Translations under genes and position numbers: made by a program
Notes under the pieces: model-generated
The model's database searches: none
The model's input: the letters and a program-made list of their open reading frames with translations, nothing else
What the model was told of the DNA's origin: nothing
Part shown: positions 10,847-21,248 of the stretch, piece by piece
Layout: every line of letters starts with the position of its first letter
How positions within the stretch are numbered: position 1 is the first letter of the stretch
Source: Dichomitus squalens LYAD-421 SS1
Taxonomy: Eukaryota; Basidiomycota; Agaricomycetes; Polyporales; Polyporaceae
Direction: 5' to 3'
Assembly: GCF_000275845.1 (NCBI RefSeq)
Contig: NW_006766883.1
Coordinates: forward strand, 1,573,163 to 1,637,162
DNA: 64,000 bases

Positions 10847-13484
10847 TCAAAACGACTCGAGGTCCGCGAAAGCAGGCAGGACGCTCTCGACCTTGACGAG
10901 CATCTCTTCCCACTCCGCCACCGGGTCGGAGAGGGCAGTGATCGCGCCGCCCGCCCCCAGCGTCCACTCGTCGATGAGGGACTCCGTCCGCCCGCTGGCC
11001 TGGTGGGGGTCGTGACCGTTGAGGGGGCCGTTACCGTTGAAGGTACGGTTACCGTTGAGGGTACCGTCGTGTCCGTTTGTGTCCCGACCATTGATACTTC
11101 CATGTCCGCTAGCCGTGCCGTTGGTGTGAGGTGGACCACCATTCCCGCCGACGCGCCCGTTCGTGCCACCATGGCGAGTGCCGCTGAAGCGGGGGCAGTC
11201 CGCCAAGCCGTTCGGGGCGTACGCGCCCGCGCCGGGAGGGGCCGGCGGCGTGGGCTTGTCGTCGTACTTGAAGCAGCTGCGTATGATCACGGCCCAGTCG
11301 CCGCCGCCGCCGACGTCCGCGTAGCCCATCACGCCCGAGTACACGCCGCGCTCCGCGCCCTCGAGCTCGCGCAGGATCTCCACGCTGCGCTTCTTCGGCG
11401 CGCCCGTCATGCTCCCTGCACCACGACACGCGCATCGTCAACAAACGAACCACGAGAGCGGTAGACGAACGAACGGACGCACCGGGGGGCAAGCACGCCC
11501 TGAGCACCTCCCACCCCATCTCCGCCCCCGCGCGCGCGCGAACGGACGTCTCCGGCCGGCCCTCGACGACGCTCACGAGCTGCCAAACAGTCTCGTACTC
11601 CTCCACCGCGCAGAACTGCCGCACGCACACGTCCTCCCCGACCGCCCCATGCAGATCATGCCGAATAAGGTCCACGATCATCAGGTTCTCCGCGACCTCC
11701 TTCGTGCTCCCCGCGAGCCGCGCCGTCGCCTCCGCCCTGCCGACGCCCGGCGCCTTGCGCACGGTGCCCTTGATCGGGCGCAGCTCGCAGCGCGCGTCGG
11801 GCGCGCGCGCGTACGCGAGGAAGCGCTCCGGGGACGACGCGACGAGCGTCGACGGGTGCAGGCGGACGTACGCCGCGTGCGGCGCGGGGTTGCGCCGCCG
11901 GAGCGCCTTGTAGAGCGCCCAGGAGGAGGAGGTGCCGCGCGCGCGCGCGGACGCGGCCTTGGGCGCGACGACGCGCGTCGGCGCGGTCACGCAGAGCTCG
12001 TACGAGTCCCCGGCGAAGAGGGCCTCCTTCGCGGCGGCGATCTTCGCGATGTACGCGGCGCGGTCCGGGAGGGTGATCGCGGGGGAGGGGGGCGCGGCGT
12101 CGGGCTTGGGCGGTTTGGGGGCGGGGGGTGCGGTCCGGTCCGTCGCGGGGTCTGCGAGGGCGCGGAGCTTGGCGGACATGTTGGCGGGCCAGACGAGGTC
12201 GGCGGGGAAGATGCTCTGGATGTATACTTTGCCCTCTTGTTTATCTATGACGATGCTGCGCTCGACGAGTACGAGATTGACGTCTGGGTGGCGCGCGGAG
12301 GAATCAGGACGTGGAGGGAGCGGGGACAACGTCTGGACGCCGAGCTCGTAGCTTAGGTAGCCGACGAGCCCTCCCCAGAACGGGACCTCGGGCGTGCCTC
12401 CGTGGGCCTTGTGTTTGCGCATGAACGCCGCGAGCCAAGCCCAGATGTCGAGGGAGCCCAGCTCTTCAAATGTCACGTCGCTACCACGCTGGACCTTTAC
12501 CGCAGTGTCGCCCACGAAGTAGGTGATCTTCGGGGAGGTAGGAGTGAGGCAGCCGACTATGGAGAAGCGGCCGGGCGAGGCAGCAGAATCGAGCATGACG
12601 AAGTCCGTGCTGTCGTCCTCGACGCCGAGTATCTCGCATACGCGATTGATATCCGGCGGGTGGATATGGAGAACCCTAGTGGACACGGGGACGGAGCGCT
12701 CCTCGCCCGTAGCATCAATTTCCGGACGCACGTCGGGCCAAGATGGGCCGATGACGGCCTCCACGTCGGGATCCCAGGGAGCAACAGTGCGTCCATTAGC
12801 GGACGACCAGTCGGAAGCAAGGCGCCAAAAGTTGCGGACGACATCTTCGCCGCCACCTTGGGTACAAACCGACTCGGGATGGTACTGGACGGCCCAAAAG
12901 GGCTTAGAACGATGCTTGCATGCCATGAGGACCCGGCCGTTGTCTTCCGCGTCGTCCGACCAGGCGAGTGGGACGATGTCGGACTGTACTGGGAGGTCGA
13001 CGTGAAGGGAGTGATATCGCACGGCGTGGACGTCGCCGACGTCGGTGAAGATGTCGGAGCCTAGGTGATCGACACGGCAGACCTGACCGTGTTTGACTAC
13101 GTTGAGGCGTTTGATTTGTGCACCGAACTCGATGGCGAGACTCTGTAAACCGAGGCATACGCCGAAGACAGGGGTCAAGAGGTCGTGGGAGACGTGCCAG
13201 ACATCTTTAAGTATGCCAACGTCGCGGGGATTATCGGGAGAGCCTGGGCCGGGACCTACGACGATGGCATCGAAGTGCTTCAGTAGTGGGGCGAGAGTGG
13301 TGATGGATAGAGCATCGTTCTTGACGATGTGAATATGGCTTCGGGGAATGGCCCGCTTGCACAGCGAGGCTAAACTGCAAGAACAGGATGAGCGATGATT
13401 GAAAAGAGGAGAGAAGAGGACGGACTTGTGAGTGAAGGAGTCGTAAGAGTCAATGAGGAGGAGGCGGGGCCCCGGGGCGGCCAT
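10847..13484 (-). CDS. ABZ1: Para-aminobenzoate (ADC) synthase, bifunctional
   Basis: Makes 4-amino-4-deoxychorismate from chorismate and glutamine for folate synthesis; 839 aa, glutaminase and synthase fused. Exons 13484-13426, 13374-11483, 11415-10847. Glutamine amidotransferase: GPRLLLIDSYDSF, GPGPGSPDN, nucleophile elbow GVCLGLQSLA, and AVQYHPES (His/Glu of the triad). Synthase: KEALFAGDSYELCVTAPT, SSPERFLAY, PIKGTVRKA, IVDLIRHDL, then GSMTGAPKKRSVEIL created by the last splice, and GAGGAITALSDP. Between IIRSCFKYDD and EWTLGAGG lies a 90+ residue Asn-Gly-rich insertion (about 10975-11257). The first in-frame ATG is used. Base composition becomes markedly GC-rich from about 12.35 kb toward the 3' end. 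It shares a 288-bp divergent promoter with TTI1. Confidence 0.95.
10975..11257 (-). repeat. Asn-Gly-rich low-complexity insertion in ABZ1
   Basis: In-frame stretch of about 94 codons inside ABZ1 encoding many NG dipeptides (TNGR, INGR, TNGH, LNGN, FNGN, LNGH). The DNA shows imperfect short tandem units on the plus strand, variants of gttaccgttgagggta around 11010-11075. It sits in the loop just before the conserved GAGG motif of the chorismate-binding domain. Confidence 0.8.
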
Positions 13485-13772
13485 GTCAGTAGCCAAAGAG
13501 CGGGAGACAAAGGCAACTAGCTGCGTCTGGTGCCTGTGAACAACATTAGTGTTGGAATATCATGAAAGGGAGAGATCCATGGCGAGAGACGATGGCCAGA
13601 CGAGCGCTAGGTACAGCCTGAGCGCCCGTCGAATATTGAAAAACAGGACGCGTCAGTCACGGGGTCAGGTGCCGTCCGTCACGCGTGTGCACGTGACTGG
13701 TCAGGCTCATCAGCCGCCGTCGCCGTCGACCGTCAGCTGGGAGCGCTTGCAAGTATTCTGTCGTGCCAGGAC

Positions 13773-16700
13773 ATGGAGAACGTCCTTGCGACCCAGTCCG
13801 CCTTCCAGCGGGTACGCCCCCCCGCCTCTCGTTCAGTCCCCCGCTCACGCCTTCGCCCTTCCAGCTCAAGGGCTTCTGTGTCCCACTACTCGGCAACTCT
13901 CTTCTCACTCCCAGCTCCACTCCGGTCATCAACAAGCTACTCTCCCAATTACACCACGCTCTCCTCCATCTCCAATCGGAGCGTCATGTGTTCGCCCCTG
14001 CTACCATATCCTACGTCTTCTTCCCCCTCTCGTCCATCTTGCGTCGCAACGATGTATCTACCATCCCGGATCAAACTCTCGAAAAGATCTTGGCCATCCT
14101 AGCCCTGCTGTCCGACGTCTGGTGGTGGGACATGGAAGTCACCGCATGGGAGCAGATCTTCATGTTGTGCAGCGCCATCCTCGGAGGCATCGACCGCAAA
14201 GGGAAGGGGAAGGACCGTGACGACGAGACGAAGCTCGCTGCCGCTCGTACTCTCTGGGCATTGCTCAGAGAGCGCATCCCCTCCGAAGATCCTGCACACC
14301 ATGGCGATCGCGCGCGTACCAACTTGGCCGCCTTCATAGCCCATGCACAGACAGCCAAGTTTCTGCCGGTCATGGGACAGACTCTCAACTCTCTATTGAC
14401 CACGGCCGAGTCCCAGCACCTGCCCCTTCAGCGTATGTCATTGATCGTTCTCTCCGCCATCGTCAAGGACTACCTTCCTGACGGGTTCGTACCGTCGATC
14501 CTCCCTGGCACGGTCAGTAGCATGGCCAAGGTCGCTCTCGGCACGGGTTCATCGCGAGGATGGGCAAATGGCGACATCGTCGCCGCAGCTCTCCTTGTCA
14601 TGGAACAAGTCATCGTTCGAGCCATCGGTAATGACATCTGCATCCGCGAGGGCGCAATACGGAACGTCGACCATCTCGAGGACCTGGTTGGAGACCTTCG
14701 ATCAGCGGACATCAATGTAGACGCTCCACCTTCCTCGCCATATACGACACTGCGCACCGCGACGTGGCTCCGGGCTACATCTTCACAACTGCACATCGCA
14801 ATAAACAGTCTATCTCCCCTCGTCAAGCACCAGACTCCCGCGGCCCTCATCGGACTCGCCACATTTTCAGCAGCCGTGCTCTCCGCAACCACCCTCACGC
14901 TCCCGCAATCACAGCCCCTATTGCTCTCCTTCCTCCTGTCCCTGCGGGGCTCCCCGTTCGAGCGTGTATCGCGCCAAGCCGACACCGCGCTGCGGCAGCT
15001 CCTCACCGCCCCGTCCAGCTCCCGACACCTCACCCTCAAGGTCCTCCTCCAAATATCCAGCGACAACCTCGCCGCCCTCCCCCGCCTCCTCCTCTCGCAC
15101 GCCGACGCAAAGCTCGAGCACGCCGCGGACATCCTCCACTCCGTCTGCCTCCTCGCGACCGCCCCCGCCGGCTCCCAGCTCCCCGCGGTCCCCGCCATCT
15201 CCGCGGGCGTAGGCAAGCTGCTCGGCCCGCACGGCGGCGTCGAGAAGTGGGGCTGGGGCCTGCTCTCCACCCTCGAGTTCGCGAACCCCCCGCTCGTGGT
15301 CGCGCAGGGGCAGCAGGCGCTCGAGGGCGCCGCGCACGCCCCGACGCCCTTCCCGGAGCTCGCGCTCCGCCACGTCAGCTCGCGCTCTGCGCAGGAGGCG
15401 CTCGCGCGCACGTTCCGTGCCCTCGGGGCGACCGCGCGCGAGGAGTGCCTGTTCGCGGCGGAGTGGTTCGTCGACGTCGGGCTGGGCAGCCGCGGGCAGC
15501 GCGCGGTCGCCGCGCTGTGGTGCGCGTGCCGGCTGCTCGAGGGCGCTGGAGGGGTCGAGCTCGGGGCGCTGGCGAGCATGGACATGACCGCGAGCGTTGC
15601 TGCCCGCCGGGGGAAGAGGCTGGAGAAGTTCGCGCGGGAGCTGGCGAGGCGCATCGCGGAGAGCTGGGACGACTGGGACGACGACGAGGCGCCTGACCAG
15701 GCCGCGGGGCCGCAGGGGGAGGCGGACCCGGGCGAGGAGAACACCCTCGTCGAGCACGTCCAGGGCCTCGTCACCGTCCGCGGCGTGCCCGGGGCGGAGG
15801 GTGTCGCGTCGGCGGCCGCGCGCGCGCACCCGGGCGTGCAGCCCCTGCTGCACCGCGCGCTGTCCCTGCAGCTGCTCGCGGTCGCCGCGGGCATCCTCGA
15901 GGCGCGCTTCCTGCCGCTGCTCCTGCACGTGCTCTACCCGGTGCTGCACGCGGTGGTGTCTGAGACGTCGCTCGTGGCCGCGTCCGGGCTCGCCGCGCTC
16001 GAGTTCATCGCGAGCAGCACGTCGTACGCGACGCCCGCGAACCTCCTCCTGTCGAACTTCGACTACGCGCTGGACGCGGTCTCGCGGCGCCTGACGCGGC
16101 GGTGGCTCGACGTCGACGCGACGAGGGTGCTCGCGGTGCTGGTGCGGCTCGTCGGGCGCGACGTCGTGCGGAAGGCGGGGGACGTCGTCGAGGAGTGCTT
16201 CGACCGGCTCGACGAGTACCACGGCTACGAGGCGGTCGTGGACGGGCTCGTCGAGGTGCTGGGCGAGGTTGTGAAGGCCGTCGAGGAGGACGAGGAGAAC
16301 AGGCTGCCCCGCGCATCGCGCTCGGCCGCTTTCTGCGGTCCTGAGCGGATCGAGGACGCGCGCCGCGTGGACGACTTCGTCGCATGGTTCACCCGGCGAG
16401 GGGAGGACAACGCCGACGCCGGCGACACGGAGAATGGTGGCTTCTCGGGCCCGCCCCGCGACAAGTCTTACCCGCGCGAGGAAGAAGAAGGCGCCACCGA
16501 CGGCAACGCACCCGCGACCGCACCCTCGACAGCACCAGCACAGCCAGGGTCGCGGGCCGAGGACGACCCGTCCGCAGAAGCACCCTCGACGCCCGCCCAA
16601 GCCCTGACGACACAAATTGTCACCCGTTCGGTGTACTTGCTCACACACGGCGCGCCGACCGTGCGCGCGCGGATCCTCCTCCTCCTCGCGCGCTCCGTGC

Positions 16701-17287
16701 CCGTCCTCCCGGAGGCCGCGCTCCTCCCCGCCGTGCACGGCGCGTGGCCGTTCGTGCTGAACCGCCTCGCCGACGCCGAGACGTTCGTCGTGAGCGCCGC
16801 CGCCGCGTTCGTCGCCGCGCTCGCCGAGCACGTCGGCGACTTCATGGCGCGCCGGGTCTGGGACGACGTGTGGCCGCGGTTCCGCACGATGCTGCAGCGC
16901 CTGGCCGAGGGGGACAAGGCCAGTGCTCTGGCGAGGCGCGCCCCAGGCGTGGGCGAGGGCGTCGGGACCGCGTCGGCGTACACGCACTCCCACCGGTTGT
17001 ACAAAGCGATCGTCGCGACGATGACGGCGGCCGCGCGCGGCGTGCAGGCACAGGACGCGGCGGTCTGGGAGGTCGTTGTACTCTTTCGGCGGTTTCTGCG
17101 GCGCCAGGCACACGAGGAGCTGCAGGCGTGCGCGCGGGGGCTGTACGTCGCGCTCGCGGAGAATAATGAAGACGCCGTGTGGCTCGCGCTCTCCGCTACG
17201 CTTGGGCGGGTGGGGGGGCCGGTGGCCTTTTTGCGGGAGCCGCAGTGGGACATCGAGCAGAACGTCAAGATCATACTGTCCGAGTAG
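13773..17287 (+). CDS. TTI1: TELO2-interacting protein 1 (Tti1)
   Basis: HEAT-repeat scaffold of the Tel2-Tti1-Tti2 co-chaperone complex, which matures PIKK kinases such as TOR, ATM and ATR. Two exons, 13773-13811 and 13865-17287; 1,153 aa, the normal size. Family signatures: LKGFCVPLLGNSLLTPSSTP near the start, YVFFPLSSILRRN, WWWDMEVTAWEQIFMLCSAI with the following LGGI, and a conserved end (ATLGRVGGPVAFL ... DIEQNVKII). The middle is Leu/Ala/Val-rich repeats with acidic low-complexity linkers around residues 625-650 and 860-945. From about 14.95 kb the coding sequence becomes extremely GC-rich, which produces long meaningless open frames on the other strand. Confidence 0.93.
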
Positions 17288-17398
17288 TGCGGGGCATCAA
17301 ATTGCTATTTACAGAATATAAGAGCTGCTGAGTTAGTCGTCGGGTATTCGATGTGTCCTCTCCTAGCATGTGAACCGGTGGCCGGTGGCGTATCGATG

Positions 17399-18881
17399 TC
17401 AGGCGGGAGCATGCCGTCGAAGGATCACTCCTGCTTCAGCAAATAGAGCAGCCGAGGCGTCATCCCTGCGCATACGTAGTCTGAGCGCCGTGACATGAGC
17501 ATGGAAAAAAAGAACATTACGTACACTTTGTAGCTCAGGTTGTAGACCACCTCCTTGACACCCGTTTGGATGATTTTGATCGTGCACTTCAGGCACGGAC
17601 AACTATGCGAGACAGGCCGCTAGTCAGCTCCGCGAAGAGTAATGATTGATTAGGTATCGTGACGTACGTGTTGCAGTAGAGAACGGCACCGTCTCCAACC
17701 CGTTCCCTTCCTGCCTCCAAGAGAGCGTTCTCCTCCGCGTGGAGACACAGGCACTCGTCCGATGTCTCGCTCGCAGTATTGCACCGTTTGCACCCGCCCT
17801 CGTTGCAATTTGTGACCCCACGTGGTGTGCCGTTGTACCTGGCCCATCCACAGTGGTGATTAATCAATGATGAGGAGGACTGGCTGTGTCTCACCCTGAG
17901 GATAGAACGCGCTTGTTGCGGACAAGTATCGCGCCTACGCGCCGTTTCATGCAGTTAGAACGTCGCGACGCCAAAGACGCGAGCTGCATGAAGTAAGTGT
18001 CCCACCCCGGTCGGAGGCGTTCAGGATCGAGCAAGTTGACTTCCTCAAGATGGTCTTGGAGCGACGGGATGCTTTGGAATGCGTTGACCACGTGTACGGT
18101 GGCAATTTGACTCAAGCTTCTGAAAGAGGCTTTGTTAGGCTGTGCGAAGGCTACGCTCTTGTGGCTGGGGGTAGCTTGTCCGGATTCTCGGCTATCAGTG
18201 CCGTAGAAGAATGTATCATGCTCCTCGATGAAATCCTCCAGAGAGTGATTGTGATCTGACCTAAAACGGCGTCAGGAATTTCTCCGAGGGTGAGCATATG
18301 TGTTTCACTGACCACCCAAGGCTCCGTCGATAGCGCGTGAGGAGCGGTGCGTCGACGCTGACTACCAGAACAAACGGACGAGTCATGAACTCAGTCAGTT
18401 CATCTAGCGTGTTTAGATCGAGAGTGACGAAGTTCGTTCTCCAATTCTTCGTGATGTGTGCGAGTAGCTGCGCAGTGGTCCTGAAGACCATAGGCTGCAA
18501 TTGTTCCTGGCCCGGAGCCGGAGACGGCAGGTTTGATGAGACGGGAGACACCATGCTCAAAAACGAGACACGGTGAGGATGATCTCCGAGGTCGGGGACA
18601 GACAGTTTCCTCATGTCTTCACCGATTTCGAAAGTGGATGCTGGACCCGGTCCTGCACGCATTCCCCGCTCATCAGAAGAAGGGTTTGTTACGTGGCTCT
18701 TTGAGGGATGGTTTCAGTCAAGCTAGCGGCCCTCATACAAGTTGAGGAGAATAGAGTCGGTAGTTACCTCCTCAGACTCGATTTGTGTGATTTTGACAGG
18801 GATGAAACCCTTGTGTTTGACCAGATAGCTCTGCACAGACGACTTCCCTGCGAAACGAGTTCCGACGATGGCGATAAACAT
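17399..18881 (-). CDS. DCD1: dCMP deaminase with N-terminal P-loop-like domain
   Basis: Converts dCMP to dUMP for thymidylate synthesis; 393 aa. Exons 18881-18768, 18698-18313, 18260-17895, 17838-17668, 17602-17525, 17465-17399. Catalytic half: RRVGAILVRNKRVLSSGYNG, TPRGVTNCNEGGCKRCN, CLCLHAEENALLEAGRERVG (zinc ligand and proton shuttle in HAE), NTCPCLKCTIKII (PCxxC zinc ligands, split between exons), and AGVILRRH. The N-terminal ~180 residues begin MFIAIVGTRFAGKSSVQSYL with an intact Walker-A pattern, then KNWRTNFVTLDL and TRPFVLVVSVDAPLLTRYRR, as in the kinase-like extension of yeast Dcd1. The stop is 111 bp from the convergent TTI1 stop. Confidence 0.95.
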
Positions 18882-19149
18882 ACTTCCGGCGGTATATGAA
18901 GTCTCCGTTGACCGGTAGCGAGCTGGCCGAGATGAAGTGATTCCGGACCAACGGGATGAGTATAAGGAGTACAGAGGTATGGTATGAACTCCACTACCCT
19001 CGAAATCGGAGCAGAGACGTGGTTTACGGGCTGTGTTCGCAGCATTGTATCTATGCTGCGCCGTCTTGTGTTGGTCATCGCGATAGTGTTGGACTCTGAT
19101 TGATCTGACAACTGCGCTATGATGCATTGGCAGTATCTCCTGCATGTAA
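18882..19149. promoter_or_regulatory. Upstream region of DCD1
   Basis: About 270 bp between the DCD1 start and the first MITE-like element. It presumably holds the DCD1 promoter; no motif could be assigned. Confidence 0.4.
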
Positions 19150-19151
19150 TA

Positions 19152-19519
19152 GGGCCGCTCAATTCTTGAGGACGCAGGACGCAGGACGCACTCAGAGCTC
19201 ATTTGATGGATGTGATGGGCTAGCCGAACCTGCCGCATATGGCAAGGTACCAACCTCATCTCTGGTGCCCGTTGTTTTCCAAGGGGTCTGTCGTGTCCCA
19301 AACCTAACAGAAAAATATGGATCGCGAGTATGTTGAAGACGAAGGCTTTCCGCGTCGATTGACACTACCCTTGAGGCACTTTGTGAGGGGGGATGAGTGT
19401 TATCGTCGCTCGAGGGGTTTCGAAGGCGAGCTCGTCGGCTAGTCTCGCTTAGCCCATCACCTCCATCAATGGCCTCTGAACGCGTCCTGCGTCCTGCGTC
19501 CTCGAGAATTGAGCGGCCC
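19152..19519. mobile_element. MITE-like fold-back element 1, TA-flanked
   Basis: A 368-bp non-coding element with long terminal inverted repeats. The left arm (19152-19222) and right arm (19450-19519) begin gggccgctcaattct in opposite orientation and match over about 70 bp at roughly 90%, including three copies of ggacgca near each end. The dinucleotide TA stands at 19150-19151 and at 19520-19521, as expected for a TA target-site duplication. No transposase frame is present. These properties suit a mariner-like MITE; the superfamily is inferred from the TA alone. Confidence 0.72.
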
Positions 19520-19521
19520 TA

Positions 19522-19946
19522 ATGGATGACTTCCCATAAGGATCTACGGCTCTGGAGTGTCCGTAGACATATATCGGAGCTCTAATCTGTCCAGAGATCT
19601 CGGGCGCTCAATGATCAGGCCGGGATATCCGGAGAGCGTCTAATGCTATGCACGTGCTCTTTTGCGCCTTACATCAGCACCCAATGTAGTAGGCGATTGA
19701 TCCCAACACAATTTGTAATGATGGCACCTTCCTTTCGAGTCGTTTACGACCTCAAGCGAGCTTCTACGGCTGCGTTTAGGTCTAGAAAGGGGGGTCCCCC
19801 CCTTCTAGATTTTGGGCGCTTGCAGCATCTACGGACGTCGGCCTCGAAAGCGGAGTACAAATCGGCATCGGCATCTCGGCGGATAGGACACTTTCAGTAT
19901 CTACGGACGACAAAATGGCCGTAGATCCTTATGGGAAGTCATCCAA
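19522..19946. mobile_element. MITE-like element 2, TA-flanked, abutting element 1
   Basis: A 425-bp non-coding element with 29-bp terminal inverted repeats differing at the outermost base: left 19522-19550 (atggatgacttcccataagg...), right 19918-19946. It is flanked by TA at 19520-19521 and 19947-19948, so it appears to have inserted into the TA duplication at the right end of element 1. Sub-terminal gtccgtaga motifs occur in inverted orientation inside both ends, and a G/C-rich hairpin lies at 19781-19809. No protein is encoded. Confidence 0.75.
19781..19809. repeat. Near-perfect palindrome (hairpin)
   Basis: 29-bp inverted repeat: tctagaa at one end, ttctaga at the other, with runs of G and C meeting in the middle. 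It lies inside MITE-like element 2 and could fold into a stable hairpin. Confidence 0.7.
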
Positions 19947-20157
19947 TAAGCCACTCTCGTGCGACTTCGTTTACATTGCGCATCGAGTACTTGATATGTG
20001 CGGAGTTCACAGTCTGCCGAAGGTCTTTCGGAGATGTCCGAGGAGATGTCTGCATCTCGATCCCGATCGATGCCATGACATCGGCACATCAATTGCTAGC
20101 GTGGCATACGATAGCCACCAGGCCTCACAGGCCAGTATTACACAGTGCAGAGCTCTT

Positions 20158-21248
20158 TCAGCCGCTACTAGAGACGACTATCCGTTTCGGAAGGGCGCAG
20201 CGACGCCGCTCCTTCGCTGCAGCGCGTTCCTTCGACCGTTTCTCCTTGGCCGCTTTCAGGTCCTTCGGTGCGCTGGTCCGTAGTTGCTTGATATGTGTCG
20301 AAACTAATGTCAACGGTGATCCTGTAGTGGGGACGGACAACCAGGGAGCAACAGGGAGCGGCACATTCTCGAGCAGCGACGCTAACGTGCAAAAATTTGG
20401 GGCGGAACTCTACGTTCGACACATCAGTTTAGGAACAGGAAGCCCCTGAACACTGTGAGAGCTCACGTCCACCAGCAGGATAGATACGCGTCTCAATCCC
20501 ATAGCTGCTGAAAGAGTATCTTCGGTTCCTTTCGGCATCGGAACGAGCCACGTTCCTCCGGATCGACCTGACTCCGTGCCGTTGACCTTGCGTGCTGAAT
20601 TGCAAGCTCCAACCAGGTTAGGGATATGGCCCATCAACATCGGTGGGTCGCTGTCCGACCGACAGGCGATGACAAGACGAGTGGGAAAGACCGATGTTGG
20701 AGGATCGGGAACAGACGGTTTTCCTTCTTCCAGACGACTTTCGATGGGACGGCGATATGACCTCACGAGACCCTCCAAGCGCTTTGTCACTTCGTTGATT
20801 CCTATCGTCAGAGACGACAGTATTGACGGTGTGGTTTCGGCGTCGACGGTGCCTGCATCCATGGCATGGGTAACGGGAGCTCCGATAGGGTCGGACGGAT
20901 CGGCAGATGTCGCACTGTGGTTCACCTTCGCCCTCTTTGGTGGATGCGCATTCCGAGATCCACAACGTCTCCTTTTCCTGCTCAATTGTTCGCGCGCGAG
21001 ATTGTGATCTGCGAGTCCACTTAGCATGTCTAGCATACATGCTAGGATTGCATTTTGGACATTCGCGGGGACAGACGGCCTGTCGGGAGGTTAAACGTGC
21101 AGACAACTTCTGGACAATGATGATATCACCATTGCACGTGAAATGGGTTGTCAACCACGCTTCTGAACTGCACTCTCCTGTCGGATCCTTCGCGGGGCTT
21201 TGCTCTGTTTGACTGACTTGTATGTGCGCGTGCGATCTGCTGGGACAT
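20158..21248 (-). CDS. POP3: RNase P/MRP subunit Pop3-like protein
   Basis: Predicted L7Ae-like RNA-binding subunit of RNase P and RNase MRP (tRNA 5' processing, rRNA cleavage); 327 aa. Exons 21248-21130, 21079-20467, 20409-20158, 984 nt in frame. The N-terminal block, rebuilt by splicing, reads VVDNPFHVQWPSVPANVQNA then ILACMLDML, followed by a basic linker (KRRRCGSRNAHPPKRAK). The central block is RLVIACRSDSDPPMLMGHIP, NLVGACNSARK and GTWLVPMPKGTEDTLSAAMG then LRRVSILLVD. The end is VAPWLSVP and a Lys-rich tail (KDLKAAKEKRSKERAAAKER). These blocks match the fungal Pop3/Rpp38 group as I know it. The gene lies just beyond the MITE pair. Confidence 0.82.

Noticed and set aside
11409..12356. 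315-codon plus-strand frame
   Set aside because: Antisense to ABZ1 in its GC-rich half; the minus strand encodes conserved chorismate-binding motifs.
14470..15894. 474-codon minus-strand frame
   Set aside because: Another shadow of TTI1; Ser/Ala/Arg-rich composition typical of antisense GC-rich coding DNA.
14918..17113. 731-codon open frame on the minus strand
   Set aside because: It is antisense to TTI1 in the extremely GC-rich part, where stop codons are rare in every frame. Its translation is Arg/Gly/His-rich nonsense with no domain, while the plus strand is a clean Tti1 match.
18500..18767. A single long first intron in DCD1
   Set aside because: A shorter intron (18699-18767) with a good branch-point-like sequence keeps the frame open through the linker and is more in line with the other introns.
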